Assembly (NCBI RefSeq): GCF_018413605.1
Contig: NZ_JAHCDN010000001.1
Location: forward strand, 124,001-188,000
Direction: 5' to 3'
From: Variovorax sp. PCZ-1
GTDB taxonomy: Bacteria; Pseudomonadota; Gammaproteobacteria; Burkholderiales; Burkholderiaceae_C
DNA length: 64,000 nucleotides
A program made the translations under genes and the position numbers. Each line of letters opens with the position of its first letter. The stretch's first letter is position 1. The notes beneath the pieces were generated by a model, which searched no databases, was not told the DNA's origin, and was given only the letters and a program-made list of their open reading frames with translations. Of the stretch, positions 27,616 to 36,483 are shown in pieces.

Positions 27616-28371
27616 TTAGCTCAGCGTCCATATCGCCAAAGCCGCCAGTGGCGCAGTTTCAGAGCGTAAGGTGCGTGTGCCTAGAGTGATGGGCGCAAAA
27701 CCAGCGTCGATGGCAGCTTGCTGTTCTTGTGGGCTCAAGCCGCCTTCGGGACCAGCGAGGCAAATCAGGGGCTGGCTAGGGTGTTGCGCTGCCCAGTCTG
27801 CAGCTCGAAGGGTTTCAAGATGAAGGCAGAGGATGGCTTTGGCAGCAGTGCTGAATGCTATCGATTCAATAGCTGCTTGCGCAGATTCTACGCCGGCGAT
27901 CAGCCATTTTTGATATGAAACAGGGCTGTGAACAACAGGAATACGATTGCGGCCACACTGCTCGCAGGCGGCGACAGCGGCAGCTTGCCAATGCGCGGTT
28001 TTTTTCTCGGCGCGTTCGCCGGAAAGCCGCAACACGCTGCGCTCGGTCATGAGCGGTTGAATGCTGACTGCGCCGAGCTCGGTGGCTTTTTCGATCAGCC
28101 AATCCATGCGTTCGTTGGCGGGCATGCCGATGGCCAGATGCACTTGGCGTGCAGCTTCGCGCTCAATCGCGTGATGCGCGCCGATCTCCGCCTCCACTTG
28201 CGAGCGCCCCATCAGCGTGACTTTCGCCTCAAATTCACCGCCTTGGCCGTTGAAGAGGATGAGCGTATCGCCAGGTTGCATGCGTAGCACTTGCACATGG
28301 CGCGCGGCTGCAGCATCGAGCTGTAGTTTGTGGCCAGGTGAAAGAGCTTGCGGTGTGTAGATGCGTGGCAT
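27616..28371 (-). CDS. rsmE: 16S rRNA (uracil-1498-N3)-methyltransferase RsmE
   Basis: A 251-residue SPOUT-class methyltransferase for U1498 of 16S rRNA. It has RHVQVLRMQPGDTLILFNGQGGEFEA (N-terminal PUA-like part), the KATELGAVSIQPLMTERSV segment and the knot motif LAGPEGGLSPQEQQA with TLGTRTLRSETAPLAAL. An in-frame copy of the dispersed repeat (27857-27905) encodes an insert around AGVESAQAAIESIA between the two motifs, making the protein slightly longer there than usual. Confidence 0.93.
   Translation of the reverse strand: MPRIYTPQALSPGHKLQLDAAAARHVQVLRMQPGDTLILFNGQGGEFEAKVTLMGRSQVEAEIGAHHAIEREAARQVHLAIGMPANERMDWLIEKATELGAVSIQPLMTERSVLRLSGERAEKKTAHWQAAAVAACEQCGRNRIPVVHSPVSYQKWLIAGVESAQAAIESIAFSTAAKAILCLHLETLRAADWAAQHPSQPLICLAGPEGGLSPQEQQAAIDAGFAPITLGTRTLRSETAPLAALAIWTLS
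27857..27905. repeat. Dispersed 40-bp repeat, inside rsmE
   Basis: Sequence GCTATCGATTCAATAGCTGC then TTGCGCAGATTCTACGCCGGC. The CTAT-N-ATAG hairpin and the CGCAGATTCTA-GCCGGC core are clear, and the rsmE frame remains open through it. Confidence 0.85.
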
Positions 28372-28385
28372 AGAAAATCAATACA

Positions 28386-28424
28386 CTACAAATTTAATAG
28401 CATGTTGCGCAGATTCTATGCCGG
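28386..28424. repeat. Dispersed 40-bp repeat, rsmE-amgK intergenic
   Basis: Sequence CTACAAATTTAATAGCATG then TTGCGCAGATTCTATGCCGG, between the amgK-like stop and the rsmE start. Confidence 0.85.
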
Positions 28425-28458
28425 TAAACCGTTGTTTTTCTTTAAAAATCATAAAAAA

Positions 28459-29550
28459 CTACATCCGACCAAACGCCCAGCCGCTGGCTTCCTGAAGGCC
28501 TTCGACTTCATCGATCACTTTGAGAAAAGGTCCAAGTTCGCGATAGCGGTTGCAGGTGCTGCGGATATAGTGGATGAAGCGTGGCGTGTCGGCCAAGTAT
28601 TTTTCTTTGCCATCGCGCAGTGTGAGCCGAGCGAAGATGCCGGCCACTTTGAGGTGGCGTTGCAAGCCCATCCACTCGACAGCACGATAAAACGCCCCGA
28701 AATCTGAAGACCAATCTTCAAAATCCATCAGTCCAGCTTTGCGCGCTTTTTCCCAATAGCGCACGGTCACATCGAGCACGAATTCTTCGTCCCAGGTGAG
28801 GAAAGCGTCACGCATGAGGGAGGCGATGTCGTAACTGATGGGGCCATACACCGCGTCTTGAAAATCTAAAACGCCAAGCTGATCATCCCGTGTCAGCATC
28901 AAATTGCGCGGCATGAAATCGCGGTGCACATAGACGCTGGGCGCGGCGAGATTGCGGCGCACAATCAGATCGAAGGCGCTTTGCATGGTTTGCTGCTGCG
29001 TGGTAGTCAAGGTGACTTTGCGATGTTGCGCCAAATACCAATCGGGAAAAAGCGAAAGCTCGCGGCGCAGCAGGGCTTCATCGTAAGCTGGCAAGATGCC
29101 GGGCTTGGAGGCGAGTTGCCATTGAATGAGCGCATCGGTAGCCTGCATGTAGCGGCCGAAATTAGCCTGCGGCTCCTGGGTGTTGATGCCTTGCATCATG
29201 GTTTGTGCGCCCAAATCGGTGAGCAGCATGAAACCTTGGGGCTCATTCCAGGCCAGCACCTCAGGCGCGAGCAGGCCTGCGCTCTGCAAAAGACCAGCGA
29301 TTTTGACGAAGGGTTTGCAATCTTCTTTGTCTGGCGGCGCATCCATGATGATGCGTGGCGAGCCGTCAGCCGCATCGATGCGCAGATAGCGGCGGAAACT
29401 GGCATCGGCGCTTGCGATCCGGAGAGTTTCGCTCTGAAGTTGATGGCTGGCTGCCGTATCAGCCAGCCAATCGACAAAAGCTTGCTCGCGCTGTGAATCT
29501 GCCCAAACGACAGAGATTGGAGATGAAGAAGAGGTTAGGTTGTGGCTCAT
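28459..29550 (-). CDS. amgK: Aminoglycoside-phosphotransferase-fold kinase, AmgK-like
   Basis: A kinase of about 363 residues with the APH/choline-kinase fold. It has the catalytic loop VYVHRDFMPRNLML and the metal motif LGVLDFQDAVYGPISYDIASLMRDAF. The position, divergent from lptD, is where pseudomonads and Burkholderiales carry amgK, which phosphorylates N-acetylmuramate/N-acetylglucosamine at C1 in cell-wall recycling. The start is uncertain: ATGs at 29550 and 29562 are in frame, and longer starts would overlap lptD. murU, the usual partner, is not adjacent here. Confidence 0.78.
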   Translation of the reverse strand: MSHNLTSSSSPISVVWADSQREQAFVDWLADTAASHQLQSETLRIASADASFRRYLRIDAADGSPRIIMDAPPDKEDCKPFVKIAGLLQSAGLLAPEVLAWNEPQGFMLLTDLGAQTMMQGINTQEPQANFGRYMQATDALIQWQLASKPGILPAYDEALLRRELSLFPDWYLAQHRKVTLTTTQQQTMQSAFDLIVRRNLAAPSVYVHRDFMPRNLMLTRDDQLGVLDFQDAVYGPISYDIASLMRDAFLTWDEEFVLDVTVRYWEKARKAGLMDFEDWSSDFGAFYRAVEWMGLQRHLKVAGIFARLTLRDGKEKYLADTPRFIHYIRSTCNRYRELGPFLKVIDEVEGLQEASGWAFGRM

Positions 29551-29605
29551 GGATAATCCCATTGTATAAACCGTTTTCTCGTTCGCTCCAGTATTGTCTT
29601 CTTGC

Positions 29606-32014
29606 ATGCGTCTGCCACAGTCTGCTCACACCCGATCACACCGCCTTGAGATCGCCGCCCATCCTGTGGCTTGGGCGGTAGCTTGGCTCTGCGTGACATG
29701 CTTGCCCGCTTGGGCTCAAACGGGGCTCACGCCAGGCGCTGAGCCCGGCTTCAAGCTGAAATCTTCGCGCCAGCTACAAGAAAATTTCACGCCTGAGCAG
29801 CGTAAGGGCATGCCAACCTATGTGCTGGGCAACAGTATCACTGGCCGGCCCGAGCTGGAAACGGTGATTGAAGGCAATGCAGAATTGCGCAGAAACGGTG
29901 TTGTGCTGCGCGCCGACCGTATCGAATATTACCAACCCGATGATTTGGCCAAGGTGCGCGGTAAGGTCTATCTCAATCGGGACGGCAATGTTTATGAGGG
30001 CAGTGAAGGTCAATTGCGGGTCGATGCGCAAGAGGGATATTTCTTGCAGCCGCGCTTTCGTCTTCTCAGAAACAATGGGCGTGGCCAAGCCTCCCGAATC
30101 GACTTTATTGACGATCAACGTTCGGTTGCGCGTGATGCCAAATACTCGGTGTGGCACAAAGAGCCTGGTATTGAAGACTCGACAGACTGGCAAATCAAAG
30201 GAAGCCAAGTTCGCATCGACAATGAAACCAATGTGGGTGAGGCCAGCGGTGCGCGGCTGGAGTTCATGGGGGTGCCGATTTTGGGAGCGCCTTATTTGAG
30301 CTTTCCACTGACGGATGAGCGCAAAAGCGGCTGGCTGCCACCCAGCATCAACCTCGATAACGTCAGCGGCCTCGAAGTGGTCGTGCCCTACTATCTCAAT
30401 CTCGCAGCCAACCGCGATGTCACGCTTTACCCGGCCATCCTTTCACGCCGCGGCATCAATCTGGGCACAGAGTTTCGCTACTTGGAGCGCAATTATTCCG
30501 GTTCAGCGCGCTTGGATACGATGCCGAGTGATCGATTGCGCAACCGAAACCGTTGGGGCTTGAGCACCTCACACGCCGGCATGATTGATACGGGCCTGCC
30601 TGCGGTGGGCAGTATCGGTGTCAACCTCGGTTTGAATCGTGTGAGCGATGATGATTATTGGCGCGATTTCCCGCGCGCCACCAGCTCGCTCACGCAGCGA
30701 CTGTTGGCCAACGATGCCAGTGCCAGCTGGAGCCGTGGGGCCTGGAGCCTGTACAGCCGCGCACTCAAGTGGCAAACCTTGCAGCAAACCACATCCGTCA
30801 TCACGCCACCCTATGATCGCCTGCCCCAGCTCAATGGCAGATACAGCCGCGTTAACCATGGCGGTTTGGATTACAGCTTAGAGCTGGATACCACGCGATT
30901 TCGCTCGGCCAGTGCTTTGACTTTGCAGCCTAACGCGCAGCGCAACTATTCTCTAGCGCAAATCAGCCGCCCATTTACAACACCTGGCAGTTTCTTCATA
31001 CCAAAACTGCAATTGCACAACACGGCCTATAACTTTGATGCGCCGCTCACAGCCGGCCCCCTAACCGGCGCTCGCTCGGCCTCTCGCATGGTACCCACTT
31101 TCAGTTTGGACAGCGGCCTGATTTTTGAGCGCAACGCCAGCTACTTTGGGCGCAGCTTCACGCAAACATTGGAGCCACGTGCTTTCTATACCTACACACC
31201 CTTTCGGGACCAATCATCCTTGCCGGTGTATGACAGTGGCGCAAACGACTTCAACTTCGCCACCATCTTCAGCGAAAACGCCTTCAATGGCCATGATCGT
31301 CTCTCCGATAACAACTTGCTTACTCTGGGTGTCGCCTCACGCCTGCTTGATCCCGCAACGGGTGCTGAAATCATTCGCTTGAACTATGCCCAGCGCCTGC
31401 GCTTTGCTGATCAACGCGTCACACTGCCCGGCGGCTTGGCCGACAAATCGCGTTTCTCTGACATGCTCTTTGGCGGCACGATCAACTGGAATCCGCGCTG
31501 GCAGTTTGACGGCACGGTGCAATACAACCCCGATATCCGCCGCTCTCAGCGCAGCACCTTGAGTACGCGTTACACCCCCAGCCCTTATCGCGTGCTCAGT
31601 GCCACCTATCGTTTGAACCGCGGTGTGAGTGAGCAGATTGATTTAGGCTGGCAATGGCCAATCAATGATTTGTGGGGCGACAAAGGTAAGGCCATGCCCA
31701 GTGGCCAAGGTCAGGGCAAAGGGCGTTGGTACACAGTTGGGCGCTTGAATTACAGCTTAAAAGAGAACCGCCAAGTCGATACCATCCTAGGCTTTGAATA
31801 CGATGGCGGAAGTTGGCTCGGCCGCGTGGCTGTCGAGCGCCTACAAACCACCACAAGCACAGCCACCAAACGTATTTTGTTCCAGATGGAATTCGTGGGT
31901 TTTGCCCGCGTGGGCTCCAGCCCGCTGAGCACCCTGCAGACCAATGTGCCGCGCTATCAGCTGCTGCGTGAGAAAATCGAGAATTCTCCCAGCCGATTCA
32001 GTAACTATGAGTGA
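29606..32014 (+). CDS. lptD: LPS-assembly outer-membrane protein LptD
   Basis: An 802-residue outer-membrane barrel that inserts LPS into the outer leaflet. It has a signal peptide ending AWAQ-T, an N-terminal LptA-like domain (VIEGNAELRRNGVVLRADRIEYYQPDDLAKVRG) and a large barrel with YLNLAANRDVTLYPAILSRRG. I see no Cys in the mature protein, unlike E. coli LptD with its disulfides. The gene is followed by surA (8-nt overlap), which helps fold it. I chose the ATG at 29606; 29594 is also possible. Confidence 0.93.
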   Translation: MRLPQSAHTRSHRLEIAAHPVAWAVAWLCVTCLPAWAQTGLTPGAEPGFKLKSSRQLQENFTPEQRKGMPTYVLGNSITGRPELETVIEGNAELRRNGVVLRADRIEYYQPDDLAKVRGKVYLNRDGNVYEGSEGQLRVDAQEGYFLQPRFRLLRNNGRGQASRIDFIDDQRSVARDAKYSVWHKEPGIEDSTDWQIKGSQVRIDNETNVGEASGARLEFMGVPILGAPYLSFPLTDERKSGWLPPSINLDNVSGLEVVVPYYLNLAANRDVTLYPAILSRRGINLGTEFRYLERNYSGSARLDTMPSDRLRNRNRWGLSTSHAGMIDTGLPAVGSIGVNLGLNRVSDDDYWRDFPRATSSLTQRLLANDASASWSRGAWSLYSRALKWQTLQQTTSVITPPYDRLPQLNGRYSRVNHGGLDYSLELDTTRFRSASALTLQPNAQRNYSLAQISRPFTTPGSFFIPKLQLHNTAYNFDAPLTAGPLTGARSASRMVPTFSLDSGLIFERNASYFGRSFTQTLEPRAFYTYTPFRDQSSLPVYDSGANDFNFATIFSENAFNGHDRLSDNNLLTLGVASRLLDPATGAEIIRLNYAQRLRFADQRVTLPGGLADKSRFSDMLFGGTINWNPRWQFDGTVQYNPDIRRSQRSTLSTRYTPSPYRVLSATYRLNRGVSEQIDLGWQWPINDLWGDKGKAMPSGQGQGKGRWYTVGRLNYSLKENRQVDTILGFEYDGGSWLGRVAVERLQTTTSTATKRILFQMEFVGFARVGSSPLSTLQTNVPRYQLLREKIENSPSRFSNYE

Positions 32015-33377
32015 TTCTGTGATGACCCCCCAGCGTTTTTTGTATTTGGCTTTCGCACTTTTTTTTAGCGCGCATTCTTTGGTGCAAGCGCAGGGTTTGC
32101 GCGCCAGCCCGAATTTGAATCTTGGCCGCGCGGCGCAAGATACCAGCCAGCGCAGCGCTGATTTCATTGTCGCCATCGTCAATTCAGAGCCAATCACCAA
32201 CCAGGAGGTGCGCAATCGCTTGTTGCAAATTGAGCAGCAATTTTCCGCTCGCGGCGCTGCCATGCCACCGCGTCAAGAGCTTTACGCCCAGGTGCTCGAG
32301 CGCCTGATCAGCGAGCGCACACAAATCCAATTGGCGCGTGACAGCGGTATCCGCATCGACACCCAAGCCATTGACAACGCCGTACAAAATATTGCGCGCC
32401 AAAACCAACTCAGCATGGATCAGTTTCGTCAGCGAATGCGTGAAGATGGCATTGACATGAACACACTGCGCAACAACCTGCGCGATGATTTGCTGCTCCA
32501 GCGTGTGCGTGAGCGCGAGGTGGAGCCGCGCGTGCGCATCACCGAGAGCGAACTGGACGCCTTCATCCGCGAGCAACGCGATTCGCCCACGGGGGACGTT
32601 GATATCAATATCGCCCAAATCCTGGTGGCAGTACCAGAGACTGCAACCGATGCGCAAATCACAGCGCTTGCAGCTAGGGCACAGCGTGCCTTTACACGCG
32701 CAAGGGCAGGTGAGGATTTTGCTGTGCTAGCGCGTGAGTTTTCTGATGCACCTGGCGCACGAGACAATGGTGGGGTGATGGGCTTGCGCCCTCTGGATCG
32801 TTACCCTGGCTTGTTTGTGGAGGCCACGCAAAATCTGCAAGCCGGTGGCGTAGCTGCCCCTGTGCGCTCGGGCGCAGGCTTTCATGTGCTCAAGGTGATT
32901 GAAAAGCGCCAGCAGGGTTTGGGCAATTTGGTGATCCCGCAAACGCGCGCTCGCCACATCTTGCTGCGTACCAATGCGCAGCTGCCTGAATCCGTGGCAC
33001 GCGAGCGCTTGACTGAGCTGCGCAAGCGGATTGCAGCCGGCCTCGATTTTGCGCAAGCGGCTAAAGACAACTCGCAAGATGGTTCTGCGCGAGAAGGTGG
33101 CGATCTGGGCTGGGCTGTACCGGGGCAGTTTGTGCCTGAGTTTGAGGAGGTGATGAATGCATTGGCCATCGGCCAGGTATCCGAGCCTTTGGTATCGCGC
33201 TTTGGTGTGCATTTGATCCAAGTGCAGGAGCGCCGCGAGCGAAAAATGAATGAGCGTGAGCAGCGCGAGGCCGCGCGAGGTGCACTGCGCGAGAAGAAGC
33301 TGGATGAGGCTTTTATCAGCTGGGCGCAGGATGTGCGTGCCCGCGCTTACGTGGAAATGCGAGAGCCGCCGCAATAA
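32007..33377 (+). CDS. surA: Periplasmic chaperone/peptidyl-prolyl isomerase SurA
   Basis: A 456-residue periplasmic chaperone for outer-membrane proteins. It has a signal peptide ([19 protein letters not shown]), a SurA N-terminal domain ([19 protein letters not shown]) and two parvulin domains (one ending [14 protein letters not shown], one with ARHILLRTN and [21 protein letters not shown]). The ATG at 32007 overlaps lptD; the ATG at 32022 is a possible alternative. The order lptD-surA-ksgA is conserved, but pdxA is missing. Confidence 0.93.
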   Translation: MSDSVMTPQRFLYLAFALFFSAHSLVQAQGLRASPNLNLGRAAQDTSQRSADFIVAIVNSEPITNQEVRNRLLQIEQQFSARGAAMPPRQELYAQVLERLISERTQIQLARDSGIRIDTQAIDNAVQNIARQNQLSMDQFRQRMREDGIDMNTLRNNLRDDLLLQRVREREVEPRVRITESELDAFIREQRDSPTGDVDINIAQILVAVPETATDAQITALAARAQRAFTRARAGEDFAVLAREFSDAPGARDNGGVMGLRPLDRYPGLFVEATQNLQAGGVAAPVRSGAGFHVLKVIEKRQQGLGNLVIPQTRARHILLRTNAQLPESVARERLTELRKRIAAGLDFAQAAKDNSQDGSAREGGDLGWAVPGQFVPEFEEVMNALAIGQVSEPLVSRFGVHLIQVQERRERKMNEREQREAARGALREKKLDEAFISWAQDVRARAYVEMREPPQ

Positions 33378-33411
33378 GCGCACGCCATTCAAGCCCAAAG
33401 AAATTCTCCGT

Positions 33412-34191
33412 GTGAAACATATTCCGCGCAAACGCTTTGGCCAGCATTTTCTGGTCGATGGTGCTTTGATTGAAGCCATCGTCTCGCAGATTGACCCCAA
33501 GCCGGGCGATCATATGATCGAAATCGGCCCGGGCTTGGGGGCTTTGACACAACCTTTGCTGGAGCGCTTGGGTGCCATCACGGTGGTCGAGCTCGATCGT
33601 GATTTGGCTGCGCATTGGCGTATGCGCGCGCATGTGCAGGTCATTGAATCTGATGTGCTTAAAGTTGATTTTGCCGGCATACAGCCTGCGCAAAATGCTA
33701 CTAAAAATGTAGCAAATGCTTCGCAGCTTCGTGTTGTTGGCAATTTGCCCTACAACATCTCCACGCCGATTCTGTTTCATCTTTTGCCTTTTGCTGCACG
33801 CATTGCCGATCAGCACTTCATGCTCCAAAAGGAAGTGATTGATCGCATGGTGGCCAAGCCAGCCACAGCAGATTACGGTAGGTTGTCTGTGATGCTGCAA
33901 TGGCGCTATGCGATGGACAATTTTTTGCATGTGCCGCCCGAGGCTTTCGATCCACCGCCGCGTGTGCAAAGCGCCGTGGTGCGTATGATTCCGTATGCTC
34001 AGCCCGCCGAGCTCAAGCCTGAGCTGCTTGAGGAGTTGGTTAAAGTTGCTTTCAGCCAGCGGCGTAAGCTGCTGCGGCATTCTCTGGGGCGCTGGTTAGA
34101 TGCCAAGAGCTTCACAGGCGCTTTTGATTTGCAACGGCGAGCGGAAGAAGTAAGCGTGAGCGAGTATGTGGCATTAGCTCAATTGCTATAG
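33412..34191 (+). CDS. ksgA: 16S rRNA dimethyladenosine transferase KsgA (RsmA)
   Basis: A 259-residue methyltransferase that dimethylates A1518 and A1519 of 16S rRNA. It has [15 protein letters not shown], the SAM motif [17 protein letters not shown], and the catalytic [18 protein letters not shown]. The start is the GTG at 33412, since no ATG precedes FGQHFL. An in-frame repeat copy (33673-33714) adds [14 protein letters not shown] just before the NLPY motif. A second repeat copy contains the stop codon. Confidence 0.94.
   Translation: MKHIPRKRFGQHFLVDGALIEAIVSQIDPKPGDHMIEIGPGLGALTQPLLERLGAITVVELDRDLAAHWRMRAHVQVIESDVLKVDFAGIQPAQNATKNVANASQLRVVGNLPYNISTPILFHLLPFAARIADQHFMLQKEVIDRMVAKPATADYGRLSVMLQWRYAMDNFLHVPPEAFDPPPRVQSAVVRMIPYAQPAELKPELLEELVKVAFSQRRKLLRHSLGRWLDAKSFTGAFDLQRRAEEVSVSEYVALAQLL
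33673..33714. repeat. Dispersed 40-bp repeat, inside ksgA
   Basis: Sequence GCCGGCATACAGCCTGCGC then AAAATGCTACTAAAAATGTAGCA, with a TGCTAC/GTAGCA stem. It is read in frame within ksgA. Confidence 0.85.
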
Positions 34192-34224
34192 TTTATATAG
34201 CACTTTGCGCAGTATATAAGCCGC
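34184..34224. repeat. Dispersed 40-bp repeat across the ksgA stop codon
   Basis: Sequence TGCTATAGTTTATATAGCAC then TTTGCGCAGTATATAAGCCGCC. The ksgA TAG stop (34189-34191) is within the palindrome. Confidence 0.8.
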
Positions 34225-34247
34225 CAAACAGGCGATTTCATTAAAAT

Positions 34248-35590
34248 TTATCCTGCTTGCGAGCGCAGTGCACGGCGATATTGGATGGCTTCTGCCACAT
34301 GTGCGACTTGTGTATTTGGCGAGCTAGCCAAATCAGCGATTGTGCGCGCTACGCGTAAGGTGCGATGAATTGAGCGGCCCGACCAACCCAATCTTGCCGC
34401 AGCCGTGTTGCGAAATTTCCGCGCGGCGTCATCCAGCACGATTTGTTCTTCCAAGGCCTTGCCTTCAAGGGCACGGTTGAGTTGTCCTTGCCGTGCAAGG
34501 CTGCGCGCCTGAGCTTGCGCCACGCGCTGTGCAATCTCTTCACTGCTCTCCGTGGATGAGCCAGCTTGGCTCGAGGTGTTGAGCAATTCCTCTGGTGCCA
34601 AAGCTTGCACCTCCACATGGATATCAATGCGATCCAAAAGTGGGCCCGAGAGCTTGTTTTGATAGCGATCTACCTGATCGGGCGTGCATTTGCAGGCCTT
34701 CACGCGCGATCCCAGATGGCCGCACACGCAGGGATTCATCGCTGCAATCAGTTGGAAGCGCGCAGGGAAGGTCGCGCGCTGTGCAGCGCGGGAGATGCTG
34801 ATTTGTCCCGTCTCGAGTGGCTCACGCAGGGCTTCCAAAGATGCCCTGGGGAAGTGAGGCAGCTCATCAAGAAACAGCACGCCTTCGTGAGCCAAAGAAA
34901 TCTCACCAGGGCGTGGAGGAGAGCCGCCACCAACAAGAGCCACCGCGCTGGCGGTATGGTGCGGCGCTTGCACGATACGCTGTGCCCATAGCGAGGGCTT
35001 GAACTGCCCAGCCAAGCTCAAAATAGCCGCTGATTCCAAAGCCTCTTGCGTGCTCATGGGCGGCAAGATGCCTGCAAAGCGCTGTGCGAGCATGGATTTG
35101 CCCGTACCTGGTGCGCCCACCATCAACACGCTGTGACCACCCGCAGCAGCAATTTCTAGCGCTCGTTTTGCCGCTTGCTGGCCTTTGACTTCGCGCATAT
35201 CTGCATGCTGGGCGCTGGGCTGGCGATCAGGGGCTTGCAGTATCGTCCAGCCGCCCGCTGACTCTGGCAGATCGCCTTCAGATGCTTTAGCTGGTGCAAA
35301 TCTTGCCACCACATCCAGCAAATGCGCCACACGCACCACCCGCGCATCCGGCACCAGGCTGGCTTCTTCCGCGCTGCCTTCAGGTAGCACCAAAACAGGG
35401 GGCTCGCCTGTGTTTGCATCATGCTGCAAAGCCATGCCCAAAGCCATCGCGAGTGCACCGTTTACCGGCCTGAGTTGCCCCGAGAGTGAGAGCTCACCTG
35501 CAAATTCATACCCGTCTAGCTTGGAACTGTCGATTTGCCCGCTGGCAGCCAATATCCCCAAAGCAATGGGTAAATCAAAGCGGCCAGAAT
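34248..35590 (-). pseudogene. comM: comM (yifB) 3' part, separated by transposon insertion
   Basis: This is the downstream three quarters of a Mg-chelatase-like AAA+ helicase, ComM/YifB, which promotes branch migration in natural transformation. It keeps Walker A (MVGAPGTGKSMLAQRF), Walker B (GVLFLDELPHFPRASLEAL) and the C-terminal domain. The 5' part is at 55848-56082. Joining 55848 to 35590 restores an open 525-codon frame reading DIPKDSGRFDLPIALGI across the junction. The native promoter and about 78 codons are now 20 kb away, so ComM is inactive unless a fragment is made from an internal start such as 35561. Confidence 0.93.
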
Positions 35591-35595
35591 CTTTG
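35591..35595. repeat. Target-site duplication, left copy
   Basis: CTTTG, matching CTTTG at 55848-55852. A 5-bp duplication is typical of Tn7-family insertion. Confidence 0.93.
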
Positions 35596-35609
35596 TGTGA
35601 ATTCTGGAG

Positions 35610-35623
35610 TTATTTGAGAAAAT
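35610..35623 (+). repeat. TnsB-type end-binding site, left end
   Basis: TTATTTGAGAAAAT, 15 nt from the left tip, matching the right-end sites. A weaker TTATTTAAGAAT at 35633-35644 could be a second left site, but it lies almost at the tnsA start. Confidence 0.65.
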
Positions 35624-35649
35624 ATGCCATCATTATTTAAGAATTCAAA

Positions 35650-36483
35650 ATGGACGATTGCACAAACCGAGTGCTGGCCTTTCTGCGTGGCGAGGAAGCT
35701 GCCATGTTAGGCCCTGTGCGCAAGGTTCGTGAGAACCCATATAGCGTGACCGCAAGGCTGGCCAGCGACAAGCTTGGACGCATGGTACATGCTGAGTCGT
35801 TGCTGGAATACGACTTTTTCAGCATTTTGGACTTTGATCCGCGTGTTGAAAAGTACGGCGAGCAGTGCCTAGTCGTCCCATGGACTGACGTGAACCAGCG
35901 CGGCAGGAAGTACCACCCTGATGTGTTGGTGAAGTTCAGCTCGAAGGTTCAAGATCATCTTGTTGTTTCGGGCGCAAAGGCTTGCCATGGGTGCATTTCA
36001 ACCGTTTATGAGGTCAAGCCTTCCGCAGTTTTGAGGGAGAGCTGGGGCGAGCTCAAACCTAAGTTCAAGGCGGCGCGCAGGGCTTTGCAAGGCACTGGCG
36101 TCAGGTTTCGCCTGATTACGGAGAAGCAGATCAAACCCGTGTTTGCCTCAAATGTTCGCTTTTTGCTGAACTACAAGCGCCCGGATGATGAAACCGGCAA
36201 ATACTTCAAAGAAGTCGCCATCGATGACGAACTGGGAGGTTTAGTTCGCACACTCGATGAGCCTATCACCCCCCAAGAAATCATGAGCAGATTCAGTCCG
36301 TCATTCGAGCTGCAGTCCAGGGTGATCGCCAGAGTTTGGCGTATGCTGGCGATGGGTATATTTGATGCTGATTTAATTGAGCCATTAACGATGAACACAC
36401 CCATATGGCCAGGCCAAATGTGGCGTACCGGGCAAATGCCCACCCCTAAATGGAGGCAAGCGCAATATGACTGGTATCGCTAG
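35650..36483 (+). CDS. tnsA: TnsA transposase endonuclease subunit
   Basis: A 277-residue restriction-like nuclease that cuts the 5' ends of the transposon for cut-and-paste movement. Catalytic residues can be placed: Glu49 in HAESLLEYDFF, Asp91 in KYHPDVLV and Glu121-x-Lys123 in VYEVKPS, the pattern of Tn7 TnsA. A C-terminal helical domain follows. The gene starts 54 nt from the left tip and overlaps tnsB by 17 nt. The nuclease residues are intact, which suggests a functional element. Confidence 0.9.
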   Translation: MDDCTNRVLAFLRGEEAAMLGPVRKVRENPYSVTARLASDKLGRMVHAESLLEYDFFSILDFDPRVEKYGEQCLVVPWTDVNQRGRKYHPDVLVKFSSKVQDHLVVSGAKACHGCISTVYEVKPSAVLRESWGELKPKFKAARRALQGTGVRFRLITEKQIKPVFASNVRFLLNYKRPDDETGKYFKEVAIDDELGGLVRTLDEPITPQEIMSRFSPSFELQSRVIARVWRMLAMGIFDADLIEPLTMNTPIWPGQMWRTGQMPTPKWRQAQYDWYR

